DNA from: a virus
Virus record (IMG/VR): IMGVR_UViG_3300030333_006690
Coordinates: 1 to 30,517 of that record
DNA length: 30,517 nucleotides
Direction: 5' to 3' (one strand)
A program made the translations under genes and the position numbers. The notes under the pieces are model-generated. The model had not been told where the DNA came from, did no database searches, and was given only the letters and a program-made list of their open reading frames with translations. Numbering within the stretch: the stretch's first letter is position 1; each line of letters opens with the position of its first letter. Below are positions 1-6,271 of the stretch, piece after piece.

Positions 1-16
1 GTCGGTAGCGCGCCCG

Positions 17-40
17 GGGGGTGTAAATTTGTACACCCCC
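17..40. other. perfect inverted repeat, 9-bp stem
   Basis: GGGGGTGTA at 17-25 pairs with TACACCCCC at 32-40 around a 6-nt loop. It could be an RNA hairpin or a protein-binding palindrome. It shares the core GTGTA/TACAC with the next palindrome at 51-70. Confidence 0.7.
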
Positions 41-50
41 GCTTCTGAGG

Positions 51-70
51 TAGTGTACGGGCGTACACTA
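51..70. other. perfect inverted repeat, 9-bp arms with 2-nt spacer
   Basis: TAGTGTACG at 51-59 is the exact reverse complement of CGTACACTA at 62-70. The 2-nt spacer makes a protein-binding operator as likely as an RNA hairpin. A weaker stem (70-76 with 85-91, one G-T pair) followed by T residues lies just to the right and could end plus-strand transcription entering from the left. Confidence 0.65.
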
Positions 71-307
71 TGCCACTTTGTCACGTGGTATTTTTGAGGC
101 AGTCAGAATGGCACAAATGCCTATTTTTTCAGCATGAAAACCGCGCCGAATTTTTTGGGTTTCTTGGTGGCATATGGCATTTTTAAAACGTTTTTTTTAC
201 CTGTTTCAATTGATGAATAGAATAAATTCCAAATGATACGCGCGGATTTAGCGCGGATTGCATCAGCTCATGACGCAAAATAAATATTTATTTTTTTATT
301 GTTTTAC

Positions 308-450
308 CAGGTAGAGCAACCAGTAGAGCGGACCAGGTAGAGCAAGCAGGTAGAGCAAGCAGGTAGAGCAAGCAGGTAGAGCAAGCAGGTAGAGCGGACC
401 AGGTAGAGCAAGCAGGTAGAGCGGACCAGGTAGAGCAAGCAGGTAGAGCG
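308..450. repeat. tandem array of eleven 13-14-bp direct repeats
   Basis: Eleven head-to-tail copies of CAGGTAGAGC followed by AAG or GGAC are visible. Most are CAGGTAGAGCAAG (13 bp). The units at 386-399 and 413-426 are 14 bp and end GGAC, the unit at 321-333 lacks one G, and the last is truncated. An A+T-rich stretch lies immediately to the left (about 279-306). The array sits just beyond the terminator of the leftmost operon. Repeats of this size beside an AT-rich tract resemble the iterons of a replication origin or a multi-site binding array (inference). There are no spacers, so it is not a CRISPR array. Confidence 0.85.
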
Positions 451-452
451 CA

Positions 453-480
453 TAAAAAAACCCGCGACTATGCGCGGGTA
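453..480 (-). terminator. intrinsic terminator of the leftmost minus-strand operon
   Basis: On the minus strand a stem of CCCGCG paired with CGCGGG (461-466 and 473-478, 6-nt loop) is followed directly by a run of T. It begins about 20 nt after the stop codon of the 63-aa gene at 499-690. This is the textbook form of a Rho-independent terminator and ends the operon that runs leftward from about 2113. Confidence 0.85.
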
Positions 481-498
481 GTGGTGGTGGTGATTGGG

Positions 499-690
499 TT
501 ATGTTGCCCTAATTCCGTTATCGTTTAATGCTTGAACAATGTTTTTTCGTCTATTGGGAGTTCCCGGCTTATATTTTGCTGCGATCGCTTTACATTGTGA
601 CAAATTAACCGTTACCGGTATTCTTATGGCTTGTTGCCCATCGGTAGCAATATACAACAGATTATGCGTTTTACGTTTTTCTATTCTCAT
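499..690 (-). CDS. small basic protein of unknown function (63 aa)
   Basis: I do not recognise this protein. It is basic, with a charged N-terminus (MRIEKRK), a central stretch that could form beta strands, and a C-terminal part rich in Asn, Arg and Lys. That would fit a small nucleic-acid-binding or regulatory protein, but there is no diagnostic motif. The start is supported by an AGAGGA ribosome site about 8 nt upstream. It is the last gene of its operon, 11 nt after the GP88-like gene and just before the intrinsic terminator. Confidence 0.7.
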   Translation of the reverse strand: MRIEKRKTHNLLYIATDGQQAIRIPVTVNLSQCKAIAAKYKPGTPNRRKNIVQALNDNGIRAT

Positions 691-701
691 TATTCATCCT
701 C

Positions 702-1604
702 TTAATGCGTACCATTGCCAATATTAAAGTCTAATTCTACCACTGCACAAGCAGGACGATTGCCTAAGGTTTTACTAGGCAAACAGTCATGACACTTACC
801 AGTACAGCTAAAAGCATTGTTATCGGGGTAGTCCGCGCGTAGTTTAGACCGTACTTCCCGATGATAGTTAATATCATCATATCGATCGAAACCTTTCGAA
901 TAATGACCATCTAGATCAACCGCGATAAACTCTCCCCTAGTAATAGGCAATTCTAAAACCGCTGATTTTAGCGCGTTGTCATTGTCGTAAATACTACCAC
1001 TTGAAATGTTCAGACAATAGTTATCGGGAAACTTTAACCCCTGTTTATGCCAATCTACAAACAGATTCCAGGATTTACTATAACCCCACGATTTAAGATC
1101 AGGCCTGGTATTCAATAGGCTAAACCAAAAACCTAGTGTTTCGATCGAATCAATATCACCGTCGACGTATAACCTTACGTAGATATCGGGTTTTAGTTTG
1201 TTCCATGCTGCGCGGATTACTGATTTTCTATTGTCTAGTAAAATTGTATTTTGCAATTGTCGACAAAAAACGGCAGGATTACGCCAAGCCTTGAAAGAAT
1301 AACACCACTCTAAACACTTACCCGCGCCCGGACATGTAAACCCGGGCAACGTACTAAAATTGACATAGTGCAATTTGGTATTTTTACCACTAAAGATACT
1401 AAACAAGTCGGGACTATTACCCGTGTTATTTTTTGCGTAATAATCGAAAACGCGCGCCAGTTTCATAAAGTAGTACCCATATGTTCCGCGCTGTTTTACC
1501 TTACCGGTACGATACGCATAAGCGCGCATAATCTGCGCGCGTTGCTGGTACGTTTTCGCGTTTATGATTTTACGTGCTAGGTTTTTTAGCCTCTTAAACG
1601 TCAT
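702..1604 (-). CDS. GP88-like phage cysteine-cluster protein
   Basis: The 300-aa product resembles the phage 'gene product 88' family, judged by the pattern FTCPGAGKCLEWCYS near residue 95 followed by an Arg/Gln/Asn-rich helix. A second cysteine cluster, CTGKCHDC, lies near the C-terminus with a further Cys about 12 residues later. Together these could bind an iron-sulfur cluster or zinc. Family members have no settled biochemical role that I can state. The ATG at 1604 is preferred over the one at 1610 because a GGGGGG site lies 8 nt upstream of it, whereas it would almost touch the earlier ATG. It overlaps the end of the upstream gene, indicating translational coupling. Confidence 0.8.
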   Translation of the reverse strand: MTFKRLKNLARKIINAKTYQQRAQIMRAYAYRTGKVKQRGTYGYYFMKLARVFDYYAKNNTGNSPDLFSIFSGKNTKLHYVNFSTLPGFTCPGAGKCLEWCYSFKAWRNPAVFCRQLQNTILLDNRKSVIRAAWNKLKPDIYVRLYVDGDIDSIETLGFWFSLLNTRPDLKSWGYSKSWNLFVDWHKQGLKFPDNYCLNISSGSIYDNDNALKSAVLELPITRGEFIAVDLDGHYSKGFDRYDDINYHREVRSKLRADYPDNNAFSCTGKCHDCLPSKTLGNRPACAVVELDFNIGNGTH

Positions 1605-1758
1605 TATCATTACCCCCCATAAATGCCCATAGAATCAGGCGTTGTGCGTATAGTTTAGGCAATTCGATAGAATCGGGGTTTTCGTTTTCTAGGCTATTTA
1701 TAAAAAACTCAATCCGCTCCAATTCTACTTCTGCATTATCTTTATTTATTGGCAACAT
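1594..1758 (-). CDS. small acidic hypothetical protein (54 aa)
   Basis: The product is short and acidic, with helical character (repeated Glu and Leu, ending WAFMGGNDNDV). No family is recognised. I chose the second ATG, at 1758, because AAAGAGAG lies 7 nt upstream; the in-frame ATG at 1776 has no ribosome site. With that start it follows the upstream stop codon by one base and overlaps the GP88-like gene by 11 nt, so all three genes are probably translated as a unit. Confidence 0.65.
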   Translation of the reverse strand: MLPINKDNAEVELERIEFFINSLENENPDSIELPKLYAQRLILWAFMGGNDNDV

Positions 1759-1759
1759 T

Positions 1760-1990
1760 CTAATTCTCTCTTTCATTAAAATCGGTTATCCATGCATTAC
1801 ATTCTGATAATGGCATATTCAAAAACACTCTGTTTAGATATTCCGGCATTGTTTCATCATCATGAGATAAATACCCATATTCACCTATAACGTGAAAAAC
1901 CTCTTCCGCGCAGATCTGCGCGTATTCAGCACAATCGAAACCAGGTTCCATAACGCGCTTATAGTATTCAATTATTGTTTGTAATCTCAT
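1760..1990 (-). CDS. hypothetical acidic protein (76 aa)
   Basis: A helical, acidic protein with scattered aromatic residues (YYKRVMEPGFDCAEYAQ near the N-terminus). It resembles small accessory phage proteins but no family is recognised. An AGGGGG ribosome site about 8 nt upstream supports the start. It begins 3 nt after the stop of the 39-aa candidate gene at 1994-2113. Confidence 0.7.
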   Translation of the reverse strand: MRLQTIIEYYKRVMEPGFDCAEYAQICAEEVFHVIGEYGYLSHDDETMPEYLNRVFLNMPLSECNAWITDFNEREN

Positions 1991-1993
1991 TGT

Positions 1994-2113
1994 TTAACCC
2001 CCTATGGATAGCAACGCGTCAAGCGCGTCAGAATGACAATTAAAAAACGCAATATACGATTCCGCGCGTTTTATTGCGTATTGTTGAATCACTGGTATAA
2101 ATACGATTCTCAT
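1994..2113 (-). CDS. candidate 39-aa small protein at the head of the left operon
   Basis: An open frame of 39 codons starts at 2113 and stops at 1994, three bases before the next ATG. It contains IPVIQQYAIKRAESYIAFF and ends in Gly-Gly. No family is recognised. The only Shine-Dalgarno candidate, AGAGG, is rather far away (about 15 nt). The tight spacing to the next gene and the otherwise empty stretch favour a real gene. The ATG lies in a CATAGTG motif also found at the corresponding edge of the repeat at 4131. Confidence 0.45.
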   Translation of the reverse strand: MRIVFIPVIQQYAIKRAESYIAFFNCHSDALDALLSIGG

Positions 2114-2162
2114 AGTGTTTTTTTGCTACCTCTTATTAAAAAAATATTGATTGAACGATTCT

Positions 2163-2192
2163 AGTATATAGCGTTTTTACGCTATGTCTATA
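2163..2192 (-). promoter_or_regulatory. hairpin with -10-like sequences at the downstream edge of element B
   Basis: The palindrome ATAGCG...CGCTAT (2168-2184) is conserved at the matching edge of the copy at 4131. Next to it on the minus strand are TATAGA (2192-2187) and TATACT (2168-2163), both similar to -10 boxes. The genes 2113 to 499 start immediately downstream, so a promoter with an overlapping operator is likely here. No clear -35 box is seen. Confidence 0.4.
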
Positions 2193-2864
2193 GTAATCGA
2201 CAGTTTTTTGTTACTACTTGAAAGATACGCGCAATAAAGTTCTTAGGATCTCCGATTGAATAGGCTATTGCGCAGGATTTACGATTGCGCTATAAGTAGA
2301 ATTCAACAGATTTTAAAACCCCTGGTATAGCTAACCAGGTTTTTTAATGCGCCGATTGTCAAATTGACATTGCGCAGGTTTTCATCATATCGCCAATTAT
2401 TGATGCGTTGCCATTTTGACACTGATTCAAAATGCGCACCCGCCGATGGGGGGTTGTATCAAAATCATACATCGAGAAAAGTGACGGTCGCTCGGTTTTC
2501 GAACTCACTACCTCAGAAATTTTTATTTTTAAAGATCGTTATAACCGCCGTACCGTCCGCAGCATTTTTTTAAACACTACGTTAAATAACCGCTGCCGTT
2601 TGCCCAACGCCGCTCACCCTGTTTCTCGAAAAGTATCGGCACAATTATCAGAAAGGTTTTTGCGACGATTTTGGGCTATTTCCAGTTCGCTAGAACCAAG
2701 GTTTTACAACTAAATCTAGGTTTAGGTTGCTTAAAGAAACAGGTGTTTATTTACCTGATTTATCTATAAGTATTTTACGCCGAGCTCCTGCATTATTTGA
2801 TGCAGTTTAGACTACCCCTGGCATATCTGTTTTTGAAAACCGTTTTCAGCGACCCCCTACCCCC
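2167..2864 (-). repeat. ~700-bp non-coding element, copy B
   Basis: From 1997 to 2867 there is no gene I trust apart from the 39-aa candidate. Most of this stretch is one copy of a long element repeated at 4131-4826. Positions 2690-2827 match 4652-4789 with about 23 differences and no gaps by hand count. Other blocks agree around CTACCTCAGAA (2508-2518), GAGAAAAGTGAC and GATACGCGCAATA. Conserved parts include a CTGCAT/ATGCAG hairpin near 2788-2805, G-tracts (2448-2453) complementary to C-tracts (2853-2864), and competing GCGC stems (2229-2290). The frames are not conserved between copies, so it does not encode a protein. A structured RNA, a mobile non-autonomous element, or a regulatory/replication unit are all possible. 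Confidence 0.75.
2317..2345. terminator. bidirectional intrinsic terminator inside element B
   Basis: CCTGGT (2321-2326) pairs with ACCAGG (2334-2339) around a 7-nt loop. T residues follow on the plus strand, and a GGTTTT tract follows on the minus strand. It would stop read-through from the DNA ligase gene and lies upstream of the presumed promoter of the next block. The copy at 4131 has no obvious equivalent. Confidence 0.6.
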
Positions 2865-2867
2865 TAG

Positions 2868-3770
2868 TTATGCCCCTAATACATCGGCAAGTGTTTCTAT
2901 ATTATCACCGTCGGCAAGATCAGGACGTAAACGAGTAATGTGAGCAAACCTTGGTCGAAGCTTAACCCCGTGTTTCATAAACCTACATTCCACGTATCCA
3001 CCCAAATACTGATCTCGTTTACACCAGGTATCATCGAGCGTTAACCCAGCAGCAGGTTTTGCAGCGTACTCTATCCCGTCGGATGATTGAAGCAGAAAAC
3101 TTCCAATTTTCGAGGTACGTTTGCCGCCTTTCATCATTTGCTTAAAACCGACAATTTTAGAATCTATGCTCACCCACTGCTTAAGCTTATAGATGATGTT
3201 CTGCTTCATAGTAGCTCGACCATTTTTATATTGGCTCTCGGGATTCCGCATAATCAAACCTTCGAATCCCTGGTCAATTGATTGACCGAACAGAATGTTT
3301 AAATCGTTGTCATTATTGATTTGATATTGAACGACAGGTGCAACTCTGTTTAGATGCCGATACCGACGCACAGTTTCGTCGTATCGCACTTTAAACGGTT
3401 TAGTCGTTTGATTATTCCACTCGTCCAGGGTGCATGAATCGAACGCATAGAACCTTATAGACTCGTTAATATCATTACCACGGATATTTGAAATTAACTG
3501 ATCAAATCTAAGGTTTCGAGAATATATCTCACCATCGATAATCGAATTGTTTTTGCGTGCTTCCGCAATTGCCTCTTCAAAGTATTGTTCCAGTTCAGCG
3601 TTAAACCGTTTCCAGTTTCTAGAATATATTCCGTCCGGGGTTATCACCGCTCGTACACCGTCGAACTTTGCCGATGCCATTAACGGGTATTTGTCGTGGT
3701 AAAAACCACTTTGAATTTCAGGTGATTTGTTAGGAGCTAACAGTAGTTTTTGATTTTGTACGTTGTTCAT
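2868..3770 (-). CDS. ATP-dependent DNA ligase
   Basis: The enzyme seals nicks in duplex DNA through a ligase-adenylate intermediate. Motif I is KFDGVR at residues 35-40 (Lys35 takes the AMP). Motif III is IDGEIY near 78-83, motif IV is EGLIMRN at 170-176, and motif V is YKLKQW at 194-199. An OB-fold-like domain fills the remaining third. At 300 aa it is compact, like small phage ligases of the T7 type. A GGGGGA site 8 nt upstream fixes the start, and ATGA couples it to the small zinc-ribbon gene. It probably joins replication and recombination intermediates of the phage. Element B begins at its stop codon. Confidence 0.93.
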   Translation of the reverse strand: MNNVQNQKLLLAPNKSPEIQSGFYHDKYPLMASAKFDGVRAVITPDGIYSRNWKRFNAELEQYFEEAIAEARKNNSIIDGEIYSRNLRFDQLISNIRGNDINESIRFYAFDSCTLDEWNNQTTKPFKVRYDETVRRYRHLNRVAPVVQYQINNDNDLNILFGQSIDQGFEGLIMRNPESQYKNGRATMKQNIIYKLKQWVSIDSKIVGFKQMMKGGKRTSKIGSFLLQSSDGIEYAAKPAAGLTLDDTWCKRDQYLGGYVECRFMKHGVKLRPRFAHITRLRPDLADGDNIETLADVLGA

Positions 3771-3922
3771 TTTAGTTCCCCCGTGTCAGAATCTTTTTGC
3801 GGATCATCACGCCAATTTAAATATCTCATGTAATCTATGCATGCATTTTGAACCACATGCCAATCGTCACCATTTTTTTCTACTTCGGGGCATGTACCCC
3901 CACAAAATTTACACTCGTACAT
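3767..3922 (-). CDS. small zinc-ribbon-like protein (51 aa)
   Basis: A 51-aa protein with CKFCGGTC near the N-terminus and one later Cys, followed by an acidic tail. It could hold a single zinc ion, although a full second CxxC is missing. Its ATG lies in the TAATG overlap with the upstream stop and has AAGGAA about 9 nt ahead. Its TGA forms an ATGA overlap with the ligase start. This double coupling makes it a convincing gene despite its size. Confidence 0.75.
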   Translation of the reverse strand: MYECKFCGGTCPEVEKNGDDWHVVQNACIDYMRYLNWRDDPQKDSDTGELK

Positions 3923-4086
3923 TATGTGGTTTCCTTTGCGTTAAATTCGTCGTAAACCTCTTCTAATAATCGCGTGTAAGTACCTGCGCCTAACACCATG
4001 TCAATTGCCCTATCCACCCGCATACCGTCATTGATATACCCAGCGATAATCGTGCTGATATAAACAAATTTCTGATCCTGATTCAT
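3922..4086 (-). CDS. hypothetical small protein (54 aa)
   Basis: A helical 54-aa protein (MNQDQKFVYISTIIAGYIN at the start, acidic C-terminus). No family is recognised. The ATG at 4086 is chosen because GGAG lies about 10 nt upstream. The longer frame starting with GTG at 4125 has no ribosome site and would run into the repeat edge. It is the first gene of the block that ends with DNA ligase. Confidence 0.65.
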   Translation of the reverse strand: MNQDQKFVYISTIIAGYINDGMRVDRAIDMVLGAGTYTRLLEEVYDEFNAKETT

Positions 4087-4130
4087 TGCTATGTTCTCCA
4101 AATATTTATTACTAAGTACGACCACAGTTT

Positions 4131-4826
4131 ACATAGTGTTTTTTCGCTATGCAATAGGTATCGAATAGTTTTTGGTCAAACTTTAGAGATACGCGCAATA
4201 GCTATTTGTGAATTGCCGAAAGAATACCTATTGCGCAGGCTATCAACCTGCGCTATGGTTGAGAATTAGACGGAATGATATCGCCTTCGTGATACCAGGA
4301 ACGCATTCACATGCGCTCAATGCCGATCTGACATTGCACAATGTTTAATCATCAGCTGCGTTTACGATTTTTGCCAACCTGGCAGCGATGCATTTTTATG
4401 CACCGCCCATGGGGGGGTGTATGAAATTCGTACAGCAAGAAAAGTGACCGTCGTTCCGATTTCAGAATGACTACCTCAGAAAATTGCAGCTTTAGAAATT
4501 GTTATGACCGCTATACCGCCCGACGAATGTTCCCAACACGATATCCATGGCGATTCGGCTCTAGGACGAAGGCAGCGACTACTATTCATGGCCAACTGTG
4601 AGTACAACTTTACAAGCCGTTTATTAGCGTTTTTGGCTTAATTTATCGCCTCTAGAACCAAGGTTTTTGAAGTAAATCTACGCTTAGGTTGCTTGGAAAA
4701 ACGGGTCTTTATTAACCTGATCTATCTATACGTATTCTACGCCCATCAGCTGCATTATTTAACGCAGTTTGAATTACCCCTGGCATATCATTTTTCAGAA
4801 GTGGATTTTTCAGACCCCCCACCCCC
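4131..4826 (-). repeat. ~700-bp non-coding element, copy C
   Basis: From 4087 to 4787 no gene is seen. The stretch is the second long copy of the element described at 2167-2864. It has the same order of parts: an edge hairpin CATAGTG/CGCTATG (4131-4150), GATACGCGCAATA, alternative GCGC stems, a TGCGC...TTGCACA region, GGGGGGG (4411-4417), CTACCTCAGAA, the 138-bp conserved block 4652-4789, and C-tracts at 4815-4826. Several stems keep pairing through changes; for example GTACA replaces ATACA opposite TGTAT. Its right end lies inside the 3' end of the gene at 4788-5039. Confidence 0.75.
4151..4179 (-). promoter_or_regulatory. candidate minus-strand promoter at the edge of element C
   Basis: TTGACC (4179-4174 on the minus strand) and TATTGC (4156-4151) are separated by exactly 17 nt. 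They would drive the block 4086-2868. The conserved hairpin at 4131-4150 then lies at the start of the transcript or acts as an operator. The -10 match is imperfect. Confidence 0.4.
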
Positions 4827-5039
4827 ATCTGTTGGATACGCTTGGTACATATGAACCCAAGTACCCTGCATGTCTGGACAATGAGCGTATGCTCTCTCAC
4901 CGTCTATTATGATTTCACCTTCGAAATCCATCATGTAGTTTTCTAACGCTTCCGTCGCATTAGCGGCTTCGACTTCACCTCGAAACCAATTGCCGGTAAA
5001 ACCTTTTTGACCTTTTACTTCTCGCAACTCGAACATCAT
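4788..5039 (-). CDS. hypothetical protein whose C-terminus reads into element C
   Basis: An 83-aa soluble protein with a beta/alpha pattern (EVKGQKGFTGNWFRGEV, then EGEIIIDGERAYAHC). No family is recognised. It starts at one of two adjacent ATGs with AGGAA just upstream, immediately after the stop of the HTH gene. The last 12 residues or so (GGGGSEKSTSEK) are encoded by the terminal G-rich part of the repeat at 4131-4826. The natural C-terminus may therefore have been replaced when the element arrived. Confidence 0.7.
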   Translation of the reverse strand: MMFELREVKGQKGFTGNWFRGEVEAANATEALENYMMDFEGEIIIDGERAYAHCPDMQGTWVHMYQAYPTDGGGGSEKSTSEK

Positions 5040-5040
5040 C

Positions 5041-5298
5041 TTATTTCCTCAACCTAATATTAGTCTCTTTACCAGTAGCCGCATGTTTGATGGTAAGCGT
5101 CACAGTAAACCCAAGTGCATTTAACAATAGCAGCAACTTATCTAACGACGCTGAAAATCCTTTCTTCAACGTCTGGTTTAGCCCGGACTGACTGCAATCA
5201 GCCGTTTTCGCTAACGCTCGCACGGAAATCCCATCAGCATCTCGCTGTTTGTTAATCAGTTTAACTAACTGATCTTTGTTGTCTTCAAAACACTTCAT
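5041..5298 (-). CDS. HTH (Xre/HigA-like) transcriptional regulator
   Basis: The 85-aa protein has a helix-turn-helix of the phage-repressor type (SVRALAKTADCSQSGLNQTL, about residues 26-45), followed by a leucine-rich helix and a short beta segment. That arrangement is common in small Xre-family regulators and in antitoxins. No toxin-like partner is obvious: the next gene, 4788-5039, does not resemble RelE/HigB. It has its own promoter, which contains two copies of CTATAG (5308-5313 and 5324-5329). These are a plausible self-operator. Confidence 0.8.
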   Translation of the reverse strand: MKCFEDNKDQLVKLINKQRDADGISVRALAKTADCSQSGLNQTLKKGFSASLDKLLLLLNALGFTVTLTIKHAATGKETNIRLRK

Positions 5299-5307
5299 AA
5301 CGCTCTC

Positions 5308-5349
5308 CTATAGCGAATTAATACTATAGCCTACTCACTAGATCGTCAA
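5308..5349 (-). promoter_or_regulatory. promoter and paired CTATAG operator of the HTH gene
   Basis: TTGACG (5349-5344 on the minus strand) is followed by TATAGT or, at 17-nt spacing, TAGTAT. Two copies of the self-complementary hexamer CTATAG lie 16 bp apart, one over the -10 region and one between the promoter and the ribosome site. A regulator dimer bound there would block transcription (inference). Another CTATAG occurs at 2188-2193 at the edge of element B. Confidence 0.6.
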
Positions 5350-5363
5350 GCCCAGTTATAAAC

Positions 5364-5816
5364 TTAAATCAGAGTGAACATCTCTTTAGATAGCCACGCC
5401 GCAGGAGCATTGTCCTGGTCGTCTCGTGGCCGTTTTCGATTCATCCACTTCACGTCGATGATGTGTTCCTCGATCTGTGGGGTGACACTTGCGATCGCCG
5501 TTATACCGTCAGTAAACCCAACTGCAAAATACACTGGTGCGTCGGTAGACCACTCTGCCCAGTCACGCAGCTTGTACAGTTTCCGAAGGTCAATTACTAC
5601 ATGCCTGTGGTCGTCATAACTAAAGTTCTGAGAACGCACCTCAAGCCATCCTGTGACTTTCCGTGAATTGCAGATAGCAAAATCCACTGGCGAGTAGATG
5701 GGCATCTTCTTAAACTCTCGTGTCTGCCCCTGCTCTTCCTTTAGGTATGTCGTAAACCTTCTCACGATGCGTAATTCATCCATTTGCGAATCACGGTTTT
5801 CGAATGTCGCTCTCAT
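5364..5816 (-). CDS. putative PD-(D/E)XK-fold nuclease-like protein
   Basis: A 150-aa protein. The stretch SPVDFAICN... GWLEVRSQ (about residues 42-65) has the D-x(n)-E-x-R/K layout of restriction-endonuclease-like folds, although the usual Lys is Arg. A helix and a strand (VIDLRKLYKLRDW, PVYFAVGF) follow as in that fold. The assignment rests on pattern only. The start at 5816 is chosen because GGAAGGA lies just upstream, while upstream in-frame starts lack a ribosome site. It is the last gene of the early operon. Confidence 0.65.
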   Translation of the reverse strand: MRATFENRDSQMDELRIVRRFTTYLKEEQGQTREFKKMPIYSPVDFAICNSRKVTGWLEVRSQNFSYDDHRHVVIDLRKLYKLRDWAEWSTDAPVYFAVGFTDGITAIASVTPQIEEHIIDVKWMNRKRPRDDQDNAPAAWLSKEMFTLI

Positions 5817-5946
5817 TATCTTCCTTCCACGCGAAAGCTCCCATGCTTTTTTTGACCGCCCCAAACAGCCAATAAAATATCGTGCCTCCAAGCACTGCGA
5901 CTGTTGCTCCCGCTCCTGCCGCAAATCCGCTCCAATACTCAGTCAT
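5791..5946 (-). CDS. small single-pass membrane protein (51 aa)
   Basis: A 51-codon frame encodes MTEYWSGFAAGAGATVAVL, a hydrophobic stretch continuing to about residue 30, and a basic-acidic tail. It reads as one transmembrane helix with an N-out or N-in short head. Its ATG overlaps the end of the resolvase-like gene, has GGAG about 8 nt upstream, and the frame runs 26 nt into the next gene. No homologue is recognised. A role at the host membrane is a guess. Confidence 0.65.
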   Translation of the reverse strand: MTEYWSGFAAGAGATVAVLGGTIFYWLFGAVKKSMGAFAWKEDNESDIRKP

Positions 5947-6271
5947 CAACGATCTCCACTATTGCTCGTGCCAACTCTACTAATTGATCTAGGTTCACTA
6001 TTGCTACCCACTGCCTCAAGTTCTTACGATGAAACACCACTGGTATCTCTTTGCCACAATCCTCCTCAGCTTGATCCATGGCAGCGTATAGATTTAGACG
6101 TTCGGTGTATTTTGATTCGACATGTATGCCAGGCACACCAAGCACATCGCCAGCACCTTCCTTTCCGGCATATTGGCAAGACCGATAAGCCTCTACACCA
6201 AGTAGCTTTGAAAGCTTCTCCGCTAGCTGTCGTTCGCCCCTGGCTCCTTTGTCTCGTTGCATTTTTCCCAT
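5939..6271 (-). CDS. Holliday-junction-resolvase-like nuclease (PD-(D/E)XK)
   Basis: The 110-aa product begins with a basic segment, then GARGERQLAEKL, then GKEGAGDVLG, then HVESKYTERLN. A Glu in the first helix, an Asp after Gly-Ala-Gly, and an E-x-K strand form the catalytic layout of Hjc-like and related phage nucleases. Such enzymes cut branched DNA during recombination or packaging. The start at 6271 has AAGGATG upstream; the longer frame from 6319 does not. It overlaps the zinc-ribbon gene by 49 nt. A VRR-type or repair nuclease is the main alternative. Confidence 0.75.
   Translation of the reverse strand: MGKMQRDKGARGERQLAEKLSKLLGVEAYRSCQYAGKEGAGDVLGVPGIHVESKYTERLNLYAAMDQAEEDCGKEIPVVFHRKNLRQWVAIVNLDQLVELARAIVEIVDD

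Larger units (their letters stand above)
1..150 (+). repeat. partial inverted copy (A) of the ~700-bp non-coding element
   Basis: No convincing gene is seen from 1 to 498; this part is hairpin-rich and non-coding. The reverse complement of 45-150 lines up with the middle of two longer elements at 2167-2864 and 4131-4826. It shares the motif CTACCTCAGAA, a block reading GGTTTTCAT after GCGC, and a block with GCCATT, TGAC and TCAAAA. Relative to those copies it is inverted and more diverged, and the window edge cuts it. Two perfect palindromes (17-40 and 51-70) occupy places where the other copies carry different hairpins, so secondary structure seems to be kept while sequence changes. The homology is hand-aligned and needs a proper alignment. 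Confidence 0.55.

Noticed and set aside
43-52. TGAGGTAGT resembles the let-7 seed
   Set aside because: A chance 9-mer in a phage genome; the motif is explained by the dispersed element.
308-450. CRISPR array
   Set aside because: The 13-14-bp units are contiguous, without spacers, and there are no cas genes.
2432-2713. 93-aa plus-strand open frame inside copy B
   Set aside because: The matching part of copy C has early stops in the frame, so coding is not conserved.
5041-5298. Antitoxin of a HigBA-like pair
   Set aside because: The HTH resembles that family, but neither neighbour has toxin features; kept as a regulator only.
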